A stretch of 64,000 nt of DNA, taken from the NCBI GenBank assembly GCA_021773055.1, contig JAJFKV010000054.1, forward strand, positions 1 to 64,000, in the 5' to 3' direction. Every line of letters begins with the position of its first letter. Positions within the stretch are counted from its first letter, which is position 1. Positions 45,318 through 54,392 of this stretch are shown piece by piece. Both the position numbers and the translations under genes were made by a program. Under the pieces are notes generated by a model. The model worked only from the letters and a program-made list of their open reading frames with translations, made no database searches and was not told where the DNA came from. This stretch comes from Woeseiaceae bacterium. Its GTDB lineage: Bacteria; Pseudomonadota; Gammaproteobacteria; Steroidobacterales; Woeseiaceae.

Positions 45318-47410
45318 GCCGGAATAATAGAGAACTACGCGCTGCGATCGCTGCGGCATTGATTTTGCCTGCCGCAGCGCTAGCGCAAGTTGATACCAGC
45401 GACTGGAAGTGCGAGTACTGCCCGTTTGAAGATGGCTATCGCGCCGAGGTTGATGCCGGCGTCGGCTACGTCAGCGACGATGCTGCTCGATTCGGCAACG
45501 GCACCGGCCAGGATGCGAACGAGGCATATGTCGGTCTCGGTGGCAGCGGTCGTTATCGCAATGGTGGCACTGAATTATCCTGGTACGCAGAGGATCTCGG
45601 CGAAGAATCTCGCGTGTTGAATATCACAGGTGGTCGTCCCGGCAAATTTGAGCTCGGTCTCGAATACAGAGAACTGCCGTACAGGCTGTTTGATACGACC
45701 AGCACCATCTTCACGCCATCCACCGCGAACGTGTTAACACTTCCTGCGGGCTGGGTCACTGCCGGCACAACCGGCGGTTTTTCAGCGCTGGGCACATCAC
45801 TGGTTCCGGTCGACATCGAGAAGGATAGACAGGTCCTCGAATTCGGCGCGAAATATTTACCGACCCGGAAGATCAAGTTATACGCCAATTACAGTCGCCA
45901 ACAACGCGACGGCACTAGCATGATGACCGGATCACGATTTACGCAAAGCACTTATCTGCCGCGTCCGGTTGATGACTACACCGACCAGGTTAATGCCGGC
46001 GCGCGATTCTCTGTCGGCGAGGTAAATCTCGGGCTCGCCTATTTCGGTTCGTTTTACCGCAATGACGTAGATTCACTAACCTGGGACAACCCATTTACGA
46101 GCGCACCAGGCGCAGAACAAGGGCGACTGGCCCTGGAACCTGACAACGACTTCCAGCAATTGTCGCTGACAGGCGTTTATCGCGCGGCAACACTGAATAC
46201 CGTCGTTGCATTTTCCACGGCCGTCGGCCGCGGTGAACAGGACGCTGTTTTCCTGCCGTTCACTATCAATTCTACGTTGCCGACATTTGCTCCGCCGAGG
46301 CCGTCACTGGATGGGCAGGTCGATACCAGCAATTACGCACTGACAATTACGTCACGCCCGTACAAACGCGCCAATATAAAGTTTGCCTATCGCTATGATG
46401 AGCGTGACAACCAAACACCTGTTTCAATGTGGTCGCGTGTTATCACGGATACCTTTTCAAACGGCGGCGCCGAAGCCAATGTTCCGTATTCCTTTGAGCG
46501 CGCAAAACTAAACCTGAGCGGAACTTTGAAACTCCTGGATACGGTCAAGGTTTCAGCCGGTTACGATCGCACCGAGCTCGACCGCGATTTTCAGGAGGTT
46601 GCCAGTCAGACAGAAGACAGCGGCTGGGGTAAGGTTCGCTGGCGACCGACGAGTTATATCGAAGCTTCCTTCCGCGGTGGCGCAGCAACACGCGAAATCG
46701 GTGCATACGATACCGCCGTAGCCGTCAGCCTTGGTCAGAATCCGCTATTGCGTAAGTACAATCTTGCACACCGCTATCGTGAGTTTGCGGAATTCAACTT
46801 CTCGGCATCCATGCCGGAGCAACCAGTATCTGTCGGCATAAGCTATCTGTTTGCTGATGACAGCTATTCGAAATCGGAGCTCGGCATCACCGACAGCGAA
46901 GAGAACCGTCTTAGCGTGGATTTCAACTGGGCAGTATCCAACAACGCGTCGCTCTACCTTAACGCGGGCTCCGAATCCATTGACGCTATACAGCTAGGCA
47001 GTGAGACGCTACTGGGACCCGTTTGGCAAGCAAGCCACGATGATACATTTAGTCACTACGGCGTTGGCTTCGCCATCAAAGGTTTGAATGAAAAAATCGA
47101 CCTCACGCTGGATTACACACGCAGCGATGGCGAAACCGAGATACTGTTTACAGGCCAGAGTGTGTCGAGCATTCCCTTGCCCGACATTGAGTCGACCATG
47201 GACTCACTGCGCCTCACTATGAATTACGAGATGTCGGAACGCATGGATTTGAATTTTGGTCTGCGATACGAGCGTTTCGAGACTTCAGACTGGGCGCTCG
47301 ATGGAGTACAGCCTGACACCATGCCCGTGATCCTGACGATGGGCGCTGACGCGTACGATTACGACGTATGGGTTGTCGGTATTGGTGTCCGCTATCGCAT
47401 CGGAAAGTAG
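45314..47410 (+). CDS. mtrB: MtrB/PioB-family outer-membrane porin of the decahaem conduit
   Basis: The 698-residue protein has a signal peptide and then a CXXC pair (C33, C36 in WKCEYCPFEDG), the N-terminal mark of MtrB that is needed for function in Shewanella. The rest is a long series of alternating amphipathic strands with aromatic girdles, ending in a terminal strand VWVVGIGVRYRIGK, as in a large beta-barrel (26 strands in MtrB). It holds MtrA in the outer membrane and lets it contact the MtrC-like protein. It ends 14 bases before the convergent membrane-protein gene. Confidence 0.93.
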   Translation: MSRNNRELRAAIAAALILPAAALAQVDTSDWKCEYCPFEDGYRAEVDAGVGYVSDDAARFGNGTGQDANEAYVGLGGSGRYRNGGTELSWYAEDLGEESRVLNITGGRPGKFELGLEYRELPYRLFDTTSTIFTPSTANVLTLPAGWVTAGTTGGFSALGTSLVPVDIEKDRQVLEFGAKYLPTRKIKLYANYSRQQRDGTSMMTGSRFTQSTYLPRPVDDYTDQVNAGARFSVGEVNLGLAYFGSFYRNDVDSLTWDNPFTSAPGAEQGRLALEPDNDFQQLSLTGVYRAATLNTVVAFSTAVGRGEQDAVFLPFTINSTLPTFAPPRPSLDGQVDTSNYALTITSRPYKRANIKFAYRYDERDNQTPVSMWSRVITDTFSNGGAEANVPYSFERAKLNLSGTLKLLDTVKVSAGYDRTELDRDFQEVASQTEDSGWGKVRWRPTSYIEASFRGGAATREIGAYDTAVAVSLGQNPLLRKYNLAHRYREFAEFNFSASMPEQPVSVGISYLFADDSYSKSELGITDSEENRLSVDFNWAVSNNASLYLNAGSESIDAIQLGSETLLGPVWQASHDDTFSHYGVGFAIKGLNEKIDLTLDYTRSDGETEILFTGQSVSSIPLPDIESTMDSLRLTMNYEMSERMDLNFGLRYERFETSDWALDGVQPDTMPVILTMGADAYDYDVWVVGIGVRYRIGK

Positions 47411-47424
47411 CTAAAGACGCACGA

Positions 47425-49113
47425 CTAAGCGGTAGCGGGTTTGCCATCGCGGCTAAGTAATTTTGCGACCAGGATTAAGGCGCTACCGACCAATGCGAAT
47501 GCCACGAACAAAGTGACAGGCCGCCCGTTCGGGAAGTCCTCAAGGAACAACTTGAACCCTACAAGCACCAGAACCGGATAGACCAGCCAGCGTGCTTCTG
47601 GCCAACGCTTGTAGCGACTGGAAAGCGCCAGGCTAACAGATGACGCGGCCAGCACCGCCGTCCGCAGCGCCGCGAGCTTCGCCAGGTCGACGTTCTGGTC
47701 ACCCGCATTAGCCAGTACCGGTGCCATGAGCACTACCAGCAGACCGCCCACCTCCCAGACTGAAAGTGCCAGAACGATTAGTTGTGGCAGTCCGGCGAGC
47801 ACACCCCAGCGTTCGGAACGTTGCGCCACAGGGATAAACAAACAGCTAACGGTTGTCAGGGCGATGATGACATGCCACGGCAGCAGAGCCGGCCACACGT
47901 CGCCAACGCCTCCCGCGAATGCCTGCAAACCGGTCGTCAGAATGCCGGAGGCGACGCCTGCAGCCAGCAACAGAAAAGTACATTGCAGACTCAGGGCCAC
48001 CCTGCCATAGCGACCGCTAAACCATGCCATGGCCAGAGCCATCAGCGACCAGGCCGCGGCGGCCTTGCCAGGCGACATCAGCAGCGCGCTACCAGCGACT
48101 ACAAGAACCAGTCCCATTGTGGAATAGAAAAAGAAATTGCGACCGCGAACAGCTCGCGTCTTTGGCGTAAATGCCATCGTATAAGCGCAGACGCTGAGAA
48201 TAAGGCTCAGAAAACCCGCCGCGGACGATATATCGGTCCCAACATGTGATGCGATAAGCGCTGTCAGGAATGATATGCCGATCATCGTTATTCCCTGAGC
48301 CGCCTCAAAAATCCCGACGTCCTGGCCGCGAATATGCGTCCGGATGGCAAAACTACCGAGATATGCGACCAGCAACATCGCCGCCATCATGAAAGGAGTG
48401 AGTGCTTGCACGGACCACCGGTCGCTAAGGCTAAGCATCGCCAATACCAGCACACCTGCATTTGCGCCGAATGCTCCGAGCCACTGTACGCAGATCCACT
48501 TGCGTTGGTAGACCGCCCACAGTGAACCTAGTCCGAGCAATACCAGGAATACCGCAGTCTCAACTGCACTGTGCGACGTGTTTAAGACTACGAAAGCTGC
48601 AGCGATGCTTCCGGCTGTTACCACCCAGCAAAGACTTCGTAGATTTCTTGCAATGGCAACCCAAACAGATAACGCGCAAAATATCGTCAGGGCGACAACA
48701 CCCTGTCGGCCCGTAAGCAAATCGAACCGGGTGGTGGCTTCAACGAATAACGGCAGCGCCAGGAATACCGACGAGGCGCCATAAAACAATGCGTTCAGCC
48801 GCGCGTCCTGATTTCGTCCTGTTCGATACGCCATGTACAACCAGAAAAACGCGTAAATCGTACCCAGCAGGATACCCACTGCCGTCGGTACGATTTGTTC
48901 ATCGGTGATCGCGCGCAACAGAAACGCACCGCCGAAAATAAGCAGGACCTTGCCGATGTGGGTAGGGACGTTCGAGAGGACGGCTGTGTTGCGCGCTGCA
49001 ACATCTTCGTCAGTGCCCTCAACCGCTACACCCGGCCGTGTGCCTTCGAGGACACGGAGCCGTTGCTCGATTGCGGCAAGGCGCACATCCAGATCAGCAA
49101 TACTGTCTTCCAT
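47425..49113 (-). CDS. Polytopic membrane protein, DUF2339-like
   Basis: The 562-residue protein starts with a soluble coiled-coil-like segment (IADLDVRLAAIEQRLRVLEG) followed by about 14-16 hydrophobic helices to the end. This layout resembles DUF2339 proteins, though I would not assign the family firmly. No catalytic motif, haem site or cluster site is visible. The start is three bases after the NrfD-like gene stop, so it is almost certainly cotranscribed with the cytochrome-ferredoxin-NrfD set. It could be an assembly factor or extra membrane partner, or merely a passenger. Confidence 0.78.
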   Translation of the reverse strand: MEDSIADLDVRLAAIEQRLRVLEGTRPGVAVEGTDEDVAARNTAVLSNVPTHIGKVLLIFGGAFLLRAITDEQIVPTAVGILLGTIYAFFWLYMAYRTGRNQDARLNALFYGASSVFLALPLFVEATTRFDLLTGRQGVVALTIFCALSVWVAIARNLRSLCWVVTAGSIAAAFVVLNTSHSAVETAVFLVLLGLGSLWAVYQRKWICVQWLGAFGANAGVLVLAMLSLSDRWSVQALTPFMMAAMLLVAYLGSFAIRTHIRGQDVGIFEAAQGITMIGISFLTALIASHVGTDISSAAGFLSLILSVCAYTMAFTPKTRAVRGRNFFFYSTMGLVLVVAGSALLMSPGKAAAAWSLMALAMAWFSGRYGRVALSLQCTFLLLAAGVASGILTTGLQAFAGGVGDVWPALLPWHVIIALTTVSCLFIPVAQRSERWGVLAGLPQLIVLALSVWEVGGLLVVLMAPVLANAGDQNVDLAKLAALRTAVLAASSVSLALSSRYKRWPEARWLVYPVLVLVGFKLFLEDFPNGRPVTLFVAFALVGSALILVAKLLSRDGKPATA

Positions 49114-49116
49114 GGC

Positions 49117-50370
49117 CTAGCTACCTTCCGTGTCCCTCCGCAGCGAAGGTACAAATTTGTTGATGATCCAGAACAAGAAAAATGGCGTTGCGATAACCGT
49201 CAGCGCACCGAACACGCCTTCTTTAAATGTCTCAAAACTATGCGGAATCACCGGTATCTCGTAATGCATGTAACCGGAGAACGACAATGAGAACGCCTGG
49301 CCACCGATAACGACATTCCAGCGCATCATGAACACACCGAACAGAACCAGCAAAAGGGCTATGACAGTACGAAACAGAGTTCGCCGCGGCAGAATCAGAA
49401 GCACAAACGGAACCAGGTTGCCCAGTCCGTACTGCAGCACAAAAATATTCAGAAAGTCCTTGCCATACATTACTGACCGCAGAATATCCCAGGACTTCAT
49501 GGCCGTGTAGCCACGGAATATGAGGTCAAGCATCTCCAGGCTAATCGCTGCAACCAGGAAACCCAGCAGGTATTTGGCCGCCTTGTTGATGACCTCTTCT
49601 TCCGCTCCCTTAATTTGGCCGGCCTCCAAAGCACCACCACCACGTCGTCGACGAAATGCCTTCCATTCCATGATGACAATGTACGTAAACATGCAAAGAG
49701 CGATGCCCGATACAACGGCAGACATGATGAAGATCACCGGCATCAACGGTGACATCCATAAGGCGTTGGCCTTGACCGAGCCGAAAATAAACCCGGCATA
49801 ACCGTGTAAGAAACACGCAACCGGTATGCCGATGGCTGCGAGCACTGTGGCCGCTTTTTTGTCCACTTTGATGGCGCCATCGCTGACGTCGTAGGCGCCA
49901 ATCGTCAGGACTCGATAAACCGTCCGCTTCATTGCGTTCGATAATCCGGCCATCTCCTTCAGCGCATGAACCTGCTCAACAAAATATTTCCGATAAACAA
50001 ACCATATTTCGCTGAGGACGATCAGCGCATAGGTTGTGAATACGATACCAAAGGCCGCGATTGCTGACGTGAAATGGGGTGTAAGCAGAGGTTCCATCGC
50101 CCTCGTTGGTTGCTGCAAGTGCAACAACAATGGCAGCGCCGCAACAGGCAACAATGCCAGCGAAAAGACCAGTGAAAACTGGGCAATTTCCTTGAGGTCC
50201 TTTTGCCCAAACACGTGGTACAGGGATGACAGTACGAACGCGCCAGCCACCAGACCTGTCATGTAGGGATACATGACGATCTGAATGCTCCAATAGATGA
50301 ATTCGTTGGGATAAACGAATAGTTCTTTTACGGTCCACTCAATTCCGTGAACAACAGGTTCATCTAGCAT
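49117..50370 (-). CDS. NrfD/PsrC-family quinone-reactive membrane subunit, CbcU-like
   Basis: The 417-residue integral membrane protein has nine or ten helices and the NrfD/PsrC arrangement, with the quinone-site region near PYMTGLVAGAFVLSSLYHVFG and charged residues in LEMLDLIFRGY. NrfD subunits exchange electrons between quinone and an iron-sulfur partner without binding haem. The gene follows the ferredoxin gene by four bases. With the tetrahaem cytochrome it mirrors the Geobacter Cbc4 set (CbcS, CbcT, CbcU), a third candidate quinone:cytochrome link in this locus. A link to a molybdoenzyme was considered, but no catalytic subunit is encoded nearby. Confidence 0.88.
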   Translation of the reverse strand: MLDEPVVHGIEWTVKELFVYPNEFIYWSIQIVMYPYMTGLVAGAFVLSSLYHVFGQKDLKEIAQFSLVFSLALLPVAALPLLLHLQQPTRAMEPLLTPHFTSAIAAFGIVFTTYALIVLSEIWFVYRKYFVEQVHALKEMAGLSNAMKRTVYRVLTIGAYDVSDGAIKVDKKAATVLAAIGIPVACFLHGYAGFIFGSVKANALWMSPLMPVIFIMSAVVSGIALCMFTYIVIMEWKAFRRRRGGGALEAGQIKGAEEEVINKAAKYLLGFLVAAISLEMLDLIFRGYTAMKSWDILRSVMYGKDFLNIFVLQYGLGNLVPFVLLILPRRTLFRTVIALLLVLFGVFMMRWNVVIGGQAFSLSFSGYMHYEIPVIPHSFETFKEGVFGALTVIATPFFLFWIINKFVPSLRRDTEGS

Positions 50371-50374
50371 CAGA

Positions 50375-51145
50375 TCACCTCACTTCCGCGTCGAGGCCGA
50401 GGTAAAAGACATGTGGCTTGGTGCCGTACTCGTCTTTCAGCACTGAAACTCGTTCGGTTCTGATAATTTTCGCGACCGGATCGTCCGGGTCTTTCAGGTT
50501 CGCAATTCGCCGAGCCCCGAACGAGCAGTTCTCGACACAAGCCGGATCCATGCCCTTGCTGATGCGGTGGTAACAGAAGTTACATTTGTCGGCGACCTTC
50601 TTCTCAGGATGAAAGAAACGCACCCCGTACGGACAAGCCATAATGCAATAGCCACAGCCTATGCACCACTCCCTGTCGATCAGAACAACGCCGTCGCTGG
50701 TCTGATAGGTCGCACCGACCGGACACACCTGAACACAGGCCGGGTTATCACACTGATTGCATAGTTTGGGGACGAAGAATGCCTTGGCGATATCTTCTGG
50801 CTCGACTTCTTCATCACGTATCTTGTCGCTGATAAATCCGTCGCGTCCACCCATGGGTGAATCGATGTGAGTCTCACCATCATTCGTCACGACGTATCGT
50901 TCGACCCACGTGCGTGTAACCGCTGCGTCGTAAGGAATTTCATTCTCGTTCTTGCAGGCCTTTACGCACAGCCCGCAACCAACACATTTCGTAGTGTCTA
51001 CCAGGAAAGCCCAACGAACTTTGGCCTCATCAAGTGCCGCTGCTGCGTCCGCCTGGCTTATCAACGTAAATGCGCTCAACGGCAGGGAGGACACCAGCGA
51101 ACCGCCGACGGTATTCTTAAGGAAGTCTCTCCGAGAACAAGTCAT
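50375..51145 (-). CDS. Exported 4x[4Fe-4S] ferredoxin subunit, CbcT-like
   Basis: The 256-residue protein has a Tat signal (SRRDFLKNT, then a hydrophobic segment to about residue 35), so it folds with its clusters before export. Sixteen cysteines fall into four groups: CVGCGLCVKAC; CNQCDNPACVQVC; CIGCGYCIMAC; and CNFC with CVENC. This is the DmsB/NrfC/PsrB pattern of four 4Fe-4S clusters. It bridges the NrfD-like quinone subunit and the tetrahaem cytochrome. The start overlaps the cytochrome stop by four bases. Confidence 0.9.
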   Translation of the reverse strand: MTCSRRDFLKNTVGGSLVSSLPLSAFTLISQADAAAALDEAKVRWAFLVDTTKCVGCGLCVKACKNENEIPYDAAVTRTWVERYVVTNDGETHIDSPMGGRDGFISDKIRDEEVEPEDIAKAFFVPKLCNQCDNPACVQVCPVGATYQTSDGVVLIDREWCIGCGYCIMACPYGVRFFHPEKKVADKCNFCYHRISKGMDPACVENCSFGARRIANLKDPDDPVAKIIRTERVSVLKDEYGTKPHVFYLGLDAEVR

Positions 51146-51627
51146 TCCGATTCCTCCTCTTCCACATCCTCTTTGGGATCGTGCGGGTCATGGCACTTTA
51201 TGCACTCGTAGCGACGTTTGTGCCTTCTGTCTTCGATGCTTAATAACTCGCCTCGAGCGCTGTTGGGATATTCGAGATACGCATGACACCGCAGGCAAAG
51301 TTCTCTGCTCTTGTTGAGCGGCAGATACTCCACATCATCCGGGTGATTTACGGACGGGCCGTGACAGTTTTCGCATTCAACCGGCTCATGCGTTGAAGAA
51401 TTGAGCTTCGTAACATTATCTTCATGACATTCAACACAGGATTCCCTACCCCGATACTTAACCGGAAAGTCCTTCCATTCCTGAATGTTGCTCAAACGGT
51501 GATAACCGTAAGTAAAGTTACGACCGTGAACTCCGAAGTCATCGGGCACGATAACTTGTCGAGCAATGAGGATCGAACCGACCAAGCCGATCGCTACCCA
51601 TAACGGGCGCAGTACGTGCCACTTCAT
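51142..51627 (-). CDS. Membrane-anchored tetrahaem cytochrome c, CbcS-like
   Basis: The start at 51627 gives 161 residues and has a GGAGG site five bases upstream; a TTG at 51642 would add five residues. One N-terminal hydrophobic helix (about 8-24) anchors or exports it. Four CXXCH motifs follow: CVECH, CENCH, CLRCH and CIKCH, in the cytochrome c3/NrfB style. The C-terminus is very acidic (EDVEEEESE), a likely docking surface. Together with the next two genes it matches the cbcS-cbcT-cbcU order of Geobacter. A short GTTCC-TGT-GGAAC hairpin lies just upstream. Confidence 0.87.
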   Translation of the reverse strand: MKWHVLRPLWVAIGLVGSILIARQVIVPDDFGVHGRNFTYGYHRLSNIQEWKDFPVKYRGRESCVECHEDNVTKLNSSTHEPVECENCHGPSVNHPDDVEYLPLNKSRELCLRCHAYLEYPNSARGELLSIEDRRHKRRYECIKCHDPHDPKEDVEEEESE

Positions 51628-51644
51628 TACCGCCTCCCCCAAAA

Positions 51645-51657
51645 GTTCCTGTGGAAC
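51645..51657 (-). promoter_or_regulatory. Small inverted repeat ahead of the cbcS-like gene
   Basis: GTTCC-N3-GGAAC is a perfect 5-bp stem immediately upstream of the ribosome binding site. In RNA it could modulate translation of the cytochrome; in DNA it is too short to be a firm operator. Confidence 0.2.
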
Positions 51658-51806
51658 AAATTAGGTCTGTGAATTATCCATACACGGCGGTTGCACTTAT
51701 TTGTTACTTGAGCGCGGCTTGCAGTTTTCTTTTCCCGCCAGCTTTATGAATACTTGGCAGGGTCTGTCAGTTCAATACGTAGAACCCGTAGCACGGCGGA
51801 GGATTA

Positions 51807-53852
51807 TTAGTCGGTCGAACTGGCAGGCGGGTATTTTTCAAACCACGCCAGAATGTGATCGATCTTGGTAATCAATTGACTCGGTCGTCCGGCAATATTA
51901 TGTGGTGCACCGGGCACCTCGACCAGCGCAGTATCAATGCCGCGAATCTTCAGCGCGTTGTAGAGTTGCTTGGCCTCTGAGATTGGTGTGCGCATGTCTG
52001 CCGTTCCCACCATCACCAACGTAGGTGTTTGTACTTTGCCGACGAGCGATATGGGCGAGAATTTTAAGTAGCCCTGCATGTTTTCCCAAGGCTGACCGGG
52101 ATAACGATAATTCGCGTATCCGTAGTAGTTGTCCGCCGTCAGTGTTTTGCTCATCCAGTTTAGTATCGGCTTGATCACCGCCGCCGCGCGAAAGCGATCA
52201 GTCTTGCCAATAGTCCACGCCGTCATGATTCCTCCCGCACTGCCGCCAGTAACATAAAGCTGTGCTTCGTGCGCCAGTCCGGACTCGACGAGCGCATCAA
52301 CGCCGTCCATCACATCCTGATAGTCATCACCTGGATAGTTGTTGTAGAGCAGATCACCGAATGCCTCGCCGTAGCCGGTGCTGCCGCGTGGATTGGGATA
52401 GAACACGATATAGCCCGCGGCGGCATACAACTGAATTTCAGGTGAAAATCGGGCGCCGTAATTTGATATGGGACCGCCATGATTTTCTACCAGCAAGGGA
52501 TAGACTTTGGACGAGTCGTATCCTGGCGGCTTCACGATCCACCCCTGCAGGTCGCGTTCATCAACTGACGATTGGTACCAGATCTCCTCCACTTTCCCGA
52601 GGTCTCGCCATTGCAGTAAATCTTCGTTGATAGCGGTAATGACAGATGCCCCTGATTTTCGGGCTTCTACAATGGCCAGCTCGGCTGGTCGGTACGGAGT
52701 AACATGGGTATAGGCGATCCGGCCGGACGGCGAGACCGTAAACGAGCCGCCTCCATAGGGCCGGCCGATAGTCGTACCGCCAAGACTCGTGGCGACGACA
52801 CGTGATTTGCCGGCTAGCGTTGTGAATCCGATCCTGGTATCGCCGTGGTCATCGTACTGGAAATAGATACCATCACTTCGCTTGTTCCAGACGAGCCCGG
52901 AGATACTGCGGTCCAGATCTTGAAGTAACTCACGCTTGCCCGATCCATCTGCATTCATGATGTGTAGCTTTGTGAGCTGATAGGTTCTGACTTTATCGTC
53001 GAAGCCCAGGTAAGCGATCTTGTTCCCGTCGGGAGAAACCGCAGGAGCATCGTCAGGGCCATCCCTGTCGGTCAGTGCTACGACGTTGCCGCTGTTAATT
53101 CCGACTTCATAAATCTCCGAGTTGATGTACTCGTGTTCCCAATCTGCGTTTCGGTTGCCCGAAAAAATGAGCGACTGGCCGTCTGCCGACCATTCTGGCG
53201 AACCCCGGTGATGGAACAGTCCGGATGTGATTTTTCGGGGTGAGCCACCGATGGAGGGCACAACAAAATAGTGGTTGTAACCTGTCTCGATATAGCCTGC
53301 CCCATCTCGCTCATACTTGAGGCGCGTTGTTACGCGTGGTTCGTCCGCCCATTCGGCGCCCTTCGGTTTGCGCGGTGGAGAAACCAGCACCGGCGGAGAT
53401 TCCGGGACCAACATCGAAAAAGCGATGTGCTCACCGCTCGGCGACCAGTTGAGTCCCTTCGGAGAGCGGTCGAGTTGAGATAATCGCGCCGTTTTTCCAT
53501 TGGCCAGCCAATAGACGTAAATTTCCGAGCCATTATCGCTCTTGCTTGTAAATGCAATTCGAGTGCCGTCAGGCGACCATGTGGCGCCGGATTCAGCAAC
53601 ATCACGTCCCGTCAACGGTACGTTTCCGGAGCCGTCTGCATTCACAATCCAAAGGCGACTCGTAGCAGCATCGGCCATCACATCCATGCTGTTTCGGCTG
53701 TACACAACTCTCCGCCCATCGGGCGAGATTTGAGGATTCGATACCCACTCAAGCTCGAACACATCCATTCTGTCGAAGGGGGTCCGACTAGCCGCCTGCG
53801 ATACCCCGCAAACAACGAGAAAAAGTACGGAAAAAAGGACTCGAGTCATCAT
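51807..53852 (-). CDS. S9-family prolyl oligopeptidase-like peptidase
   Basis: The 681-residue protein (start at ATG 53852; a TTG at 53867 is the frame limit) has a signal peptide ending near VCGVSQA. An N-terminal beta-propeller with TolB/WD40-like repeats (ISPDGRRVVYSRN, WSPDGTRIAFTS, SADGQSLIFSG) precedes an alpha/beta hydrolase domain. The catalytic serine is in YVTGGSAGGIMT, the aspartate in GTADMRTPI, and the histidine in VPGAPHNI. It is a periplasmic dipeptidyl- or acylaminoacyl-peptidase. A 165-base gap separates it from the cytochrome set downstream on the same strand. Confidence 0.9.
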   Translation of the reverse strand: MMTRVLFSVLFLVVCGVSQAASRTPFDRMDVFELEWVSNPQISPDGRRVVYSRNSMDVMADAATSRLWIVNADGSGNVPLTGRDVAESGATWSPDGTRIAFTSKSDNGSEIYVYWLANGKTARLSQLDRSPKGLNWSPSGEHIAFSMLVPESPPVLVSPPRKPKGAEWADEPRVTTRLKYERDGAGYIETGYNHYFVVPSIGGSPRKITSGLFHHRGSPEWSADGQSLIFSGNRNADWEHEYINSEIYEVGINSGNVVALTDRDGPDDAPAVSPDGNKIAYLGFDDKVRTYQLTKLHIMNADGSGKRELLQDLDRSISGLVWNKRSDGIYFQYDDHGDTRIGFTTLAGKSRVVATSLGGTTIGRPYGGGSFTVSPSGRIAYTHVTPYRPAELAIVEARKSGASVITAINEDLLQWRDLGKVEEIWYQSSVDERDLQGWIVKPPGYDSSKVYPLLVENHGGPISNYGARFSPEIQLYAAAGYIVFYPNPRGSTGYGEAFGDLLYNNYPGDDYQDVMDGVDALVESGLAHEAQLYVTGGSAGGIMTAWTIGKTDRFRAAAVIKPILNWMSKTLTADNYYGYANYRYPGQPWENMQGYLKFSPISLVGKVQTPTLVMVGTADMRTPISEAKQLYNALKIRGIDTALVEVPGAPHNIAGRPSQLITKIDHILAWFEKYPPASSTD

Positions 53853-53957
53853 GCGGGCCTGTTTCAATCGTCGTGGGCCGAACAGTCTACCTGCCGAAAC
53901 GATGGACGTCCTGTGTTCTGATATAGTCGCTCGATTCCATTATTAAGCGGGGCACCC

Positions 53958-54386
53958 ATGAGTCAGGCCAAGTCAGGCGATAACGTCAAGATCCACTACA
54001 CAGGCACACTGCCGGACGACACAGAATTTGACAGTTCGGTGGGCCGTGAACCACTTGAGTTCACTCTGGGCAGCGGCCAGGTCATTGCCGGGTTCGATAA
54101 CGCTGTTGACGGCATGACGGCTGGCGAGAGCAAAACGGTCACGATTCCGGCAGGCGAGGCTTACGGTGAACATCACGAGCAGCTTGTCCAACAGGTAGCA
54201 AAGGATTCTTTGCCCGAAGATATGAAGCCGGAAATTGGTATGCAGCTGCAAAGCCAAAGTCCCGACGGGGAAATAATGAACCTCGTTGTTACGGCGATAA
54301 AAGACGATTCAATCACGGTCGATGCCAATCACCCCTTAGCGGGTCAGGCGCTCACATTCGCCATAGAACTTGTCGAGATCGCGTGA
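53958..54386 (+). CDS. FKBP-type peptidyl-prolyl isomerase, SlyD/SlpA-like
   Basis: The 142-residue protein shows an FKBP core split by an inserted flap: VKIHYTGTLPDDTEFDSS, PLEFTLGSGQVIAGFDNAVDGM, EAYGEHHEQLV as start of the insert, and a return to the fold in HPLAGQALTFAIELVEI. The NHPLAGQ motif is characteristic of SlyD/SlpA-type chaperone-isomerases. No His-rich tail is present, so nickel storage like SlyD is unlikely. No signal is seen. The aldehyde dehydrogenase follows after six bases. Confidence 0.92.
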   Translation: MSQAKSGDNVKIHYTGTLPDDTEFDSSVGREPLEFTLGSGQVIAGFDNAVDGMTAGESKTVTIPAGEAYGEHHEQLVQQVAKDSLPEDMKPEIGMQLQSQSPDGEIMNLVVTAIKDDSITVDANHPLAGQALTFAIELVEIA

Positions 54387-54392
54387 CCAGGA

